Assembly (NCBI GenBank): GCA_002391105.1
Contig: DGRT01000013.1
Span: 1-22,263, forward strand
DNA length: 22,263 nucleotides
Source: Lachnospiraceae bacterium UBA4381
GTDB lineage: Bacteria; Bacillota; Clostridia; Lachnospirales; Lachnospiraceae
Reading direction: 5' to 3'
The notes under the pieces are model-generated. The model was not told where the DNA came from, did no database searches, and was given only the letters and a program-made list of their open reading frames with translations. Every line of letters starts with the position of its first letter. Positions within the stretch are counted from its first letter, which is position 1. The position numbers and the translations under genes are program-made. Below are positions 16,444 to 22,263 of the stretch, piece by piece.

Positions 16444-16472
16444 ATTTTATACCAATTTAAGTATATTGTCAA
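16444..16472 (-). promoter_or_regulatory. Promoter of rpsO
   Basis: A perfect TTGACA -35 box (16467-16472) lies inside the last codons of aroC. It is followed by a 17-nt spacer and TAAAAT (16444-16449); TATAAA at 15-nt spacing is the alternative. The -10 region overlaps the aroC stop codon and a GGTAT-AAA-ATACC inverted repeat. Confidence 0.65.
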
Positions 16473-17532
16473 GCCTGCTGTGTGTGCCCTCCAATATCAT
16501 ATCCAGTATAGTAACAGCAACCATTGACTCAACAACCACAACAGCTCTCGGAGCTATTATCGGATCATGTCTTCCTTTTATCTCAATATCCAGTTCTTCA
16601 CCCTTATCATTTATGGTTCTCTGCTTCCTGTATATAGAAGGTGTAGGTTTAAAAGCGGCTCTGAGAACTATATCACTGCCATCCGAAATGCCTCCCAGCA
16701 CTCCTCCGCTGTGATTGGTCTTTTTCCGGAAGCCTTCTGTAAACTCATCATTATTCTGAGAGCCTCTTGAAGTAACTACTCCAAAACCATCACCTATCTC
16801 AACTCCCTTTACAGCTCCTATAGACATAACAGCATAGGCAAGCCTTGCATCCAGTTTATCAAATACAGGCTCTCCGATTCCGGCAGGAACATGTTCTGCG
16901 ACGCATTCAACAAGAGCACCACTGGAATCCTTTTCCTTTATTAATTCTTCAAGATAAAGCGAAGCCCTCTCTGCCGCATCCTTATCCGGCATACAAAGAC
17001 TATTCTTAAGTATCTCAGCCTTATCAAAGTTTTCTCTAACTATACTTATATCACCAATCTGTGTTACATAAGCATAGATATTTACGCCAAGCTGTTCCAG
17101 TACCTTTCTCGCCACTGCTCCGGCTGCAACCCTTCCGATAGTCTCTCGTCCGGAGCTACGTCCTCCACCTCTGTAATCTCTGAAGCCATACTTTTTATCA
17201 AAAGTATAGTCCGCATGTCCCGGTCTGTATTTATCGGCAATATCCGAATAGTCCTTTGATATCTGGGAGGTATTCTCAACCATCATAGATATCGGACAGC
17301 CGGTAGTTCTTCCTTCAAATACACCTGATAATATCCGGACTGTATCACTTTCAGATCTCTGGGTGGTAAATCTCGACTGACCGGGTTTTCTCCTGTCAAG
17401 AAAGCTCTGAATATAAGCCTCATCAATTTCCAGACCAGCGGGACAGCCATCAACTGTAACACCTACAGCTTTTCCATGAGACTCTCCCCAGGTGGTGACA
17501 CTAAATATATTTCCATAGCTTGAGCCTGCCAC
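16447..17532 (-). CDS. aroC: Chorismate synthase
   Basis: AroC converts 5-enolpyruvylshikimate-3-phosphate to chorismate and needs reduced FMN; it is the last common step to aromatic amino acids. The 361 residues match the family. Signatures are SVTTWGESHGKAVGVTVDG (catalytic His in WGESHG), KYRPGHADYTFDKKYGFRD, GGGRSSGRETIGRVAAGAVA, and near the end RAAFKPTPSI and RHDPIIAPRAVVVVESM. The start is GTG at 17532, supported by GGAGGAG 5 nt upstream. It follows xerD after a 38-nt gap, and the end of the gene carries the rpsO promoter. Shikimate dehydrogenase/kinase is encoded two genes further downstream, so two parts of the pathway lie close together. Confidence 0.97.
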   Translation of the reverse strand: MAGSSYGNIFSVTTWGESHGKAVGVTVDGCPAGLEIDEAYIQSFLDRRKPGQSRFTTQRSESDTVRILSGVFEGRTTGCPISMMVENTSQISKDYSDIADKYRPGHADYTFDKKYGFRDYRGGGRSSGRETIGRVAAGAVARKVLEQLGVNIYAYVTQIGDISIVRENFDKAEILKNSLCMPDKDAAERASLYLEELIKEKDSSGALVECVAEHVPAGIGEPVFDKLDARLAYAVMSIGAVKGVEIGDGFGVVTSRGSQNNDEFTEGFRKKTNHSGGVLGGISDGSDIVLRAAFKPTPSIYRKQRTINDKGEELDIEIKGRHDPIIAPRAVVVVESMVAVTILDMILEGTHSRLDNILKLV

Positions 17533-17557
17533 AATTCTCCTCCTTCACAGCAAAAGA

Positions 17558-17587
17558 CTCATCCAGGCTTTTACGCTCTTGGATGAG
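17558..17587 (-). promoter_or_regulatory. Hairpin across the xerD stop codon
   Basis: On the minus strand CTCATCCA (17580-17587) pairs perfectly with TGGATGAG (17558-17565) around a 14-nt loop that includes the xerD stop. TCTTTTG follows. The short T-run makes it at best a weak terminator or attenuator between xerD and aroC. Confidence 0.45.
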
Positions 17588-18449
17588 CCTTATCATAAAC
17601 CTCTTTAAGTTTTCCCGGACGTCCCTTCAGATATATCTGTGTTGTAGAAATATCCGAATGTCCAAGCATTTCCTGCAGACTAACCAGATCAGCACCATTG
17701 TTAACCATATGTGACGCAAAAGAATGTCTTATCATATGCGGCGTGATATCCTTATCAATACCCGCTTTCTTGGCATAGGATTTGAGAACCTTCCAGAAGC
17801 CCTGTCTCGACATCATTTCTCCTTTTACATTTGTAAAAAGATAATCAGATGTTCCACACATGGATGGTCTGACATCATTAATATACCTGTTAAGCGCATG
17901 CTTTGCAGCATTTTCAATAGGTATAATACGGCTCTTGTTCTGATCATGGCACTCTATATAACCAAGCGAAAGATTCAGATCAGAAACCTTAAGTGATATC
18001 AGCTCCGTAACTCTGAGACCTGTCGCATATAGAAGCTCAAGCATCGCTTTATCTCTTATCTCCTTAGGCGAATCACCTGAAGGCTGATCCAGCAACAGAT
18101 TTACTTCCTCTATGCTGAGAGTCTCAGGAATCTTCTTCTCCACCTTAGGGGGCTTAAGTCCCTCAGTAGGGTTGCCAGTTATAAGCCCGTTTTCAAGAAG
18201 ATAGATAAAAAACGATCTGATACTTGCAATACTTCTTGAAACTGTTGCAGAGCTCATCTTCTCACTTTCCATATAAAGAACATATGATCTGAGATCAGTA
18301 GCTGTTACATCAGTAATCTTATCCGTTCCATTATTCTTCAAGAAGTTCATCATCTTTACAAGATCACGTCTGTAGGATTGAACGGTATTCTGACTACTTT
18401 TCTTTACATCAGTCAGATATTTAATATACTTATCAATCTCTCGTTCCAC
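17571..18449 (-). CDS. xerD: Tyrosine recombinase XerD
   Basis: A tyrosine-family site-specific recombinase that resolves chromosome dimers at dif, activated by FtsK. From GTG 18449 it has 292 residues. The N-terminal SAM-like core-binding domain (about 1-85) contains SSQNTVQSYRRDLVKMMNFL. The catalytic domain has Arg in YATGLRVTEL, HMIRHSFASH (His and Arg), LGHSDISTTQIYLKG (His and nucleophilic Tyr). The beta-hairpin reads IECHDQNKSR, so the usual lysine of GKGNKER is not in its normal place. The GTG start is preferred because GGGGAAGGG lies 5 nt upstream. An in-frame ATG at 18467 would sit about 11 nt from the predicted transcription start with no ribosome binding site. XerD is favoured over XerC by overall similarity, with moderate certainty. 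Confidence 0.9.
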   Translation of the reverse strand: MEREIDKYIKYLTDVKKSSQNTVQSYRRDLVKMMNFLKNNGTDKITDVTATDLRSYVLYMESEKMSSATVSRSIASIRSFFIYLLENGLITGNPTEGLKPPKVEKKIPETLSIEEVNLLLDQPSGDSPKEIRDKAMLELLYATGLRVTELISLKVSDLNLSLGYIECHDQNKSRIIPIENAAKHALNRYINDVRPSMCGTSDYLFTNVKGEMMSRQGFWKVLKSYAKKAGIDKDITPHMIRHSFASHMVNNGADLVSLQEMLGHSDISTTQIYLKGRPGKLKEVYDKAHPRA

Positions 18450-18484
18450 TAGTACCCTTCCCCACATTTTTTCTAAGTGTTCTT

Positions 18485-18513
18485 AGTATAGATATAAATT
18501 TACATAAAATCAA
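18485..18513 (-). promoter_or_regulatory. Promoter of xerD
   Basis: On the minus strand TTGATT (18508-18513), a 17-nt spacer and TATACT (18485-18490). Predicted initiation near 18478 leaves about 30 nt to the GTG start. The rest of the 206-nt gap up to the Nudix stop is AT-rich. It holds a 6-bp AAAGCC/GGCTTT hairpin near 18541-18563 and a palindrome ACAAATTTGT (18635-18644), with no gene seen. Confidence 0.6.
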
Positions 18514-18655
18514 CTATAATTTTTTATCGTAAACCCCTGCAAAGCCAGAGTTTTTAAGGCTTTTCACAATATGGGGTGGGATTACATAAAGTAAAGCACT
18601 AAATGTTGCGGAAATAAAATTTTAATTTTTTTTTACAAATTTGTTACAAGCATGT

Positions 18656-19306
18656 CTAAGGTTTACATATCTTGTACGCCATAATAGCCAGAATCGTTTT
18701 ACTATCGTTAATCTTGCCAATTCTGACAAGTTCCAGAGCCTCATCCAGAGTCAGTCTTACTATGTCAATATATTCATCCTCATCCATATTAACCTTTCCC
18801 TTTTTCAGATCACGGCCGATATACACTGCTGTCCTCTCACTGAAAAGTCCAACAGCAGCTATAATGTAATTAATAAAATCCAGCCTCTCCGGAATAAGCC
18901 CCGTCTCTTCCTGCGCCTCTCTGATAGCGCATTTATAAAATGGATTATCAGGCGACTCAAAATCTTCTCTTGTAAATTCATCTGATAATTCTTCCCTGCT
19001 CTTACCCGAAAGATCATATTTATCAAAATCAGACGGTTCGATGCAACCGGCGGGAATCTCAGTATCCATTCTGTTAACCGCATTCCGGTATTGTTTAACA
19101 AAAAGCAGTTTCTCATTTTCATCCACAAGGAGAACTCCCGAACCATTTCTGTTCTCTACAAAATCATAATAAACCTTATTTCCGTCAGGTGTTTCAATCT
19201 CATCCTCAAAGACCTTGACTCTATGAGCTTTATATTTTAGTTTTCTGTTTATAAGCCGCATCTCACCACTCTTCTTTGCCATAGCTTTCTTTTCTTTATC
19301 ATCCAT
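18656..19306 (-). CDS. Nudix hydrolase, probable ADP-ribose pyrophosphatase type
   Basis: Nudix enzymes hydrolyse nucleoside diphosphates linked to another moiety; relatives with this layout act on ADP-ribose or nucleoside diphosphate sugars. From ATG 19306 the protein has 216 residues. The N-terminal beta domain includes VFEDEIETPDGNKVYYDFV, followed by GVLLVDENEKLLFVKQYRNA and EIPAGCIEP. The catalytic helix is CAIREAQEETGL (about 127-137), and AAVGLFSERTAVYIGR follows as in NudF-like enzymes. Between the conserved Gly (87) and REAQEETG there are about 28 extra residues compared with the normal Nudix box. I chose 19306 because GGGAGG lies 9 nt upstream; the ATG codons at 19327 and 19315 lie before or within that site. 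No promoter is clear. The gene starts just after the rny terminator and precedes xerD, an order similar to nudF-xerD neighbourhoods in other Firmicutes. Confidence 0.85.
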   Translation of the reverse strand: MDDKEKKAMAKKSGEMRLINRKLKYKAHRVKVFEDEIETPDGNKVYYDFVENRNGSGVLLVDENEKLLFVKQYRNAVNRMDTEIPAGCIEPSDFDKYDLSGKSREELSDEFTREDFESPDNPFYKCAIREAQEETGLIPERLDFINYIIAAVGLFSERTAVYIGRDLKKGKVNMDEDEYIDIVRLTLDEALELVRIGKINDSKTILAIMAYKICKP

Positions 19307-19340
19307 ATACAGCATCCTCCCATACATTCTTTTTTTTTAT

Positions 19341-19378
19341 AAAGAAAAACCACCTATATTCTTTCGAATATAGGTGGT
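19341..19378 (-). terminator. Rho-independent terminator after rny
   Basis: A perfect 13-bp stem, ACCACCTATATTC with GAATATAGGTGGT (19349-19361 and 19366-19378), has a GAAA loop on the minus strand. It is followed by TTTTTCTTT. It begins 5 nt after the rny stop. Confidence 0.93.
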
Positions 19379-19383
19379 AATTT

Positions 19384-20937
19384 TTACTTTGCGTAATCAC
19401 TAATTCTATACTCACGAATTAGACTAACTTTAATCTGACCAGGATATTCAAGCTCATCTTCAATCTGCTTGGATATATTTCTGGCAAGAAGTACCATATC
19501 TGCATCGCTGATTTTTTCCGGAACAACAGATACTCTGATTTCTCTACCTGCCTGAATGGCAAAGGATCTTTCAACACCATCGAAGGAATTAGCTATATCT
19601 TCAAGTCTGGTAAGTCTTGTAGTATAGGTATCAAGAGTCTCTCTTCTCGCACCGGGACGAGCGGCTGATATTGCATCAGCAGCCTGAACTATACATGCGA
19701 TCATAGACTCAGGTTCACAGTCTCCATGATGTGAAGCAACCGCATTGATGACAACATGATTCTCTTTATATTTCTTACAAAGATCAACACCAATTGTTAC
19801 ATGTGAGCCTTCTACTTCATGATCGATAGATTTACCGATATCATGCAGCAGACCTGCTCTCTTGGCAAGCTTAACATCCTCACCAAGTTCGCCAGCCATA
19901 AGACCACTCAGATGAGCAACCTCAACGGAATGTTTTAATACATTCTGACCAAAGCTGGTTCTAAACTTCATTCTACCCAGAAGCTTTATAAGCTCCGGAT
20001 GAAGTCCATGAACACCAACCTCAAGAGCTGCCGCCTCGCCATCCTCTTTCATCTTACTCTCGACTTCTTTCTTAGCCTTTTCAACCGTCTCTTCTATACG
20101 AGCAGGATGAATACGACCATCGATAATAAGCTTTTCAAGAGCGACTCTGGCAATCTCCCGCCTTACTGCATCAAAACTTGACAGTACAACCGCTTCAGGA
20201 GTGTCATCGATGATAAGATCAACACCTGTAAGGTTCTCAAGAGTACGTATGTTACGTCCTTCACGACCTATGATACGTCCCTTCATCTCATCACTAGGCA
20301 GCTGAACGATAGACACAGTTGATTCAGAAACCACATCAGCAGCACATTTCTGTATAGCGCCAACTACGATTTCCTTTGCCTTCTTATCAGCTTCCTCCTT
20401 GGCTCTGGCTTCCATTTCCTTAATCATCATCGCTGTTTCATGCTTTACATCATCTTCAACGGTTCTAAGTAGATATTCCTTAGCCTGTTCAGAGGTAAGT
20501 CCAGAGATTCTCTCCAGTTCCTGCTGTCTCTTTGTTGAAAGCTCTTCCACTTCGGATACTCTCTTGGCAAGATTAGCTTCTTTTGACGTAAGAGACTGCT
20601 CTCTACGTTCAAGAGTGTCGCTCTTCTTATCAAGATTTACCTCTCGCTGCAGAACTCTCTTTTCCATTTGCTGAATCTCTGATCTACGGTCCTTGACTTC
20701 CTTTTCGATGTCATTCTTAGTCTTAAGAGCATCTTCCTTGGCAGTCAGAAGAATTTCCTTCTTCTTTGACTCAGCATTCCTAAGTGCATCATCTATTATG
20801 CTCTTTGCCTTATCTTCGGCTGAACCAATCTTTGCCTCGGCAATATTCTTACGATATGCAATACCGGCAAACCAGAATATGGCAGCACCAATAAGGAAAG
20901 CAACAATCACGATGATAACCCATACAAGAGTTGTCAC
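19384..20937 (-). CDS. rny: Ribonuclease Y
   Basis: RNase Y is the membrane-anchored endoribonuclease that starts mRNA decay in most Firmicutes. The 517 residues match the usual length of about 520. The order is: an N-terminal membrane segment (about 4-26, WVIIVIVAFLIGAAIFWFAG), a long charged coiled coil (about 30-200), a KH domain with GRIIGREGRNIRTLENLTG, and an HD domain with LLHDIGKSIDHEVEGSH and NAVASHHGD. The C-terminal end is the typical YPGQIKVSLIREYRISDYAK. The start is GTG at 20937, with AAGGAGGT 6 nt upstream. It follows recX with its own promoter and ends in a strong terminator. PNPase from the same window is a known functional partner in RNA decay. Confidence 0.97.
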   Translation of the reverse strand: MTTLVWVIIVIVAFLIGAAIFWFAGIAYRKNIAEAKIGSAEDKAKSIIDDALRNAESKKKEILLTAKEDALKTKNDIEKEVKDRRSEIQQMEKRVLQREVNLDKKSDTLERREQSLTSKEANLAKRVSEVEELSTKRQQELERISGLTSEQAKEYLLRTVEDDVKHETAMMIKEMEARAKEEADKKAKEIVVGAIQKCAADVVSESTVSIVQLPSDEMKGRIIGREGRNIRTLENLTGVDLIIDDTPEAVVLSSFDAVRREIARVALEKLIIDGRIHPARIEETVEKAKKEVESKMKEDGEAAALEVGVHGLHPELIKLLGRMKFRTSFGQNVLKHSVEVAHLSGLMAGELGEDVKLAKRAGLLHDIGKSIDHEVEGSHVTIGVDLCKKYKENHVVINAVASHHGDCEPESMIACIVQAADAISAARPGARRETLDTYTTRLTRLEDIANSFDGVERSFAIQAGREIRVSVVPEKISDADMVLLARNISKQIEDELEYPGQIKVSLIREYRISDYAK

Positions 20938-21002
20938 AGGATTACCTCCTTTATTAAATTTTTAATGTGCAAAACAATGTGTACCTAAACACACACTTAT
21001 CT

Positions 21003-21031
21003 AGTTTATAACCAAAAAGATATTATGTCAA
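21003..21031 (-). promoter_or_regulatory. Promoter of rny overlapping the recX stop
   Basis: A perfect TTGACA (21026-21031) is made by the last two sense codons of recX. TAAACT follows at 17 nt (21003-21008), or TATAAA at 15 nt (21005-21010). The leader to the GTG start is about 60 nt. Confidence 0.6.
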
Positions 21032-21646
21032 GTAAAGTTTAATCTTATCATAACTAAAGCCATGTCTCATAAGGAAGGAACAGGCTCTTCTTCTTATTTT
21101 TTCATCTGTAAGATCCTGTCCCCTGAACCTTTTATCAAGAAGCTTTTCAATAGTATCAGACTCTTCTATTCCTTCATCTCTATATACTCCGGAGATGACC
21201 TCTTCATAAAGCGATACGTCTATTCCTCTGTCTTCCAGTTCCTTTTCCAGAAGCCTTCTGCTCTTGGTCATCATATAGCTTCTGACATAGCTTTCCACAA
21301 ATCTTTCGTCACTCAGATAATTATAGCTGTTCATAAGCTGTATCACATCATCGATGGCATATTCGGGAAATTTTTTGGCTTTAAGCTTTTCTCTTATCAT
21401 TTTGCCGGAGCATTCCCTGCTTGTAGCAATGGTAATCGCTTTATTAAAGCCTTTATTTACAATTTCATTTTTCAGATTCTCCAGAACCGGATCAGATACA
21501 TCGCTGATATAAAATTCAGATTCATTTTCTGGCTTAAGTCCAAGCTTCTCAAAATCCTTATAATAGATAAAGCCAAGATAGGTTTCATCAGAAGTATCAT
21601 AAACCAGATAGCTTTTATCCTTTCTGAGAAACTTAAGTGTCTTCAT
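21023..21646 (-). CDS. recX: Regulatory protein RecX
   Basis: RecX binds RecA filaments and tunes or inhibits recombination. The 207-residue product has the helical three-repeat RecX layout after a variable N-terminal region (about 1-65). Supporting stretches are SRECSGKMIREKLKAKKFPE, IDDVIQLMNSYNYLSDERFV, ESYVRSYMMTKSRRLLEKEL with EDRGID, and the third repeat RRACSFLMRHGFSYDKIKLY. The length is typical for Gram-positive RecX. The start ATG at 21646 overlaps the recA stop in a TAATG junction, with AGGTGA upstream inside recA. Translational coupling to recA is therefore likely, which would keep the two proteins in proportion. Confidence 0.93.
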   Translation of the reverse strand: MKTLKFLRKDKSYLVYDTSDETYLGFIYYKDFEKLGLKPENESEFYISDVSDPVLENLKNEIVNKGFNKAITIATSRECSGKMIREKLKAKKFPEYAIDDVIQLMNSYNYLSDERFVESYVRSYMMTKSRRLLEKELEDRGIDVSLYEEVISGVYRDEGIEESDTIEKLLDKRFRGQDLTDEKIRRRACSFLMRHGFSYDKIKLYLT

Positions 21647-22263
21647 TATTCATCACCTGACTCATCTTCCCCAGGAGCCTCGTCAGGATTTGTGAAGTAA
21701 TAATCACGAACCTTCTGTTCTATCTCTGCCATAACATCAGGATTCTCCTTCAGATATGCCTTGGCATTCTCCCTGCCCTGACCAATCTTCTCACCAAGAT
21801 ATGCGTACCAGGCTCCGGACTTTACTACAACATCACATCCGGCAGCAAGATCAAGGATATCGCCTTCTCTGGATATTCCTTCACCAAACATAATATCAAA
21901 CTCTGCCTTCTTAAATGGAGGAGCCACCTTATTCTTAACTATAGTTACCTTGGTTCTGTTACCAACGCCCTCACCACCGGTCTTGATAGTCTCTACTCTT
22001 CTGACCTCCATTCTTACAGAGGAATAAAACTTAAGAGCACGTCCACCTGTGGTAGTTTCAGGATTACCAAACATAACACCAACCTTCTCACGAAGCTGAT
22101 TGATAAATATAACAACACAGTTGGTTTTACTAATAACCGCAGTAAGCTTTCTGAGAGCCTGTGACATAAGTCTTGCCTGAAGACCTACATGGGAGTCACC
22201 CATCTCGCCCTGGATCTCTGCCTTAGGAACGAGAGCGGCTACCGAGTCGATAACGATGATATC
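21646..22263 (-). CDS. recA: Recombinase RecA (partial, N-terminus outside the window)
   Basis: RecA forms filaments on single-stranded DNA, drives strand exchange and triggers SOS repressor self-cleavage. The 205 visible residues are the C-terminal part, beginning at the Walker B region (IIVIDSVAALVPKAEIQGEM). They include the L1-adjacent segment MSQALRKLTAVISKTNC, IFINQLREKVGVMFGNPETT, the L2-loop GGRALKFYSSVRMEVRR, and the lysine-rich TKVTIVKNKVAPPFKKAEFD segment. A short acidic C-terminal tail, DEAPGEDESGDE, ends the protein. Walker A and the start codon lie beyond position 22263, about 140 residues upstream by comparison with E. coli RecA. recX overlaps its stop by one base. Confidence 0.97.
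   Translation of the reverse strand, partial: DIIVIDSVAALVPKAEIQGEMGDSHVGLQARLMSQALRKLTAVISKTNCVVIFINQLREKVGVMFGNPETTTGGRALKFYSSVRMEVRRVETIKTGGEGVGNRTKVTIVKNKVAPPFKKAEFDIMFGEGISREGDILDLAAGCDVVVKSGAWYAYLGEKIGQGRENAKAYLKENPDVMAEIEQKVRDYYFTNPDEAPGEDESGDE

Overview
The window is chromosomal housekeeping DNA, almost certainly from a low-GC member of the Clostridia, probably family Lachnospiraceae; the genus cannot be fixed from the sequence alone. The reasons are moderate-to-low G+C, strong AGGAGG-type ribosome binding sites, the recA-recX-rny order, a formate-tetrahydrofolate ligase/FolD pair, a GH94 disaccharide phosphorylase, an FtsK with a very long linker, and a fused shikimate dehydrogenase/shikimate kinase. 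All 16 protein genes lie on the minus strand, so transcription runs from high to low coordinates. The two end genes are cut by the window: recA lacks its N-terminus at the right edge and a carboxyltransferase lacks its last residues at the left edge.

In transcription order: recA (partial) is coupled to recX by a TAATG stop/start overlap. rny (RNase Y) follows with its own promoter and a perfect 13-bp-stem terminator. A Nudix hydrolase comes next, then a promoter, xerD and aroC. rpsO has its own promoter, leader and terminator. aroE-aroK is a single bifunctional gene with a tandem pentapeptide linker, and it separates rpsO from pnp. pnp is preceded by a long near-perfect RNA hairpin and followed 19 nt later by a GH94 phosphorylase. 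A 228-nt gap holding structured elements leads to ftsK, then fhs, folD, rimO and pgsA, closed by a terminator. After a clear sigma-A-type promoter comes the truncated carboxyltransferase gene.

Functionally the window covers DNA repair and recombination (recA, recX), chromosome segregation and dimer resolution (ftsK, xerD), RNA turnover (rny, pnp), ribosome components and modification (rpsO, rimO), chorismate synthesis (aroE-aroK, aroC), one-carbon metabolism (fhs, folD), phospholipid synthesis (pgsA), beta-glucoside phosphorolysis (GH94) and biotin-dependent carboxyl transfer.

I found no CRISPR array, insertion sequence, prophage, tRNA or rRNA, and no convincing new defence or mobile system. 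No stretch over 300 bases lacks a gene; the longest gap is 228-258 nt between the GH94 gene and ftsK. The points worth a second look are small: a 35-bp tandem repeat downstream of rimO that still encodes the same nonapeptide in both copies, a 22-bp leader hairpin in front of pnp, near-identical hairpins on both sides of fhs, a 15-bp repeat in the aroE-aroK linker, an insertion inside the Nudix box, and the split of the usual rpsO-pnp pair.
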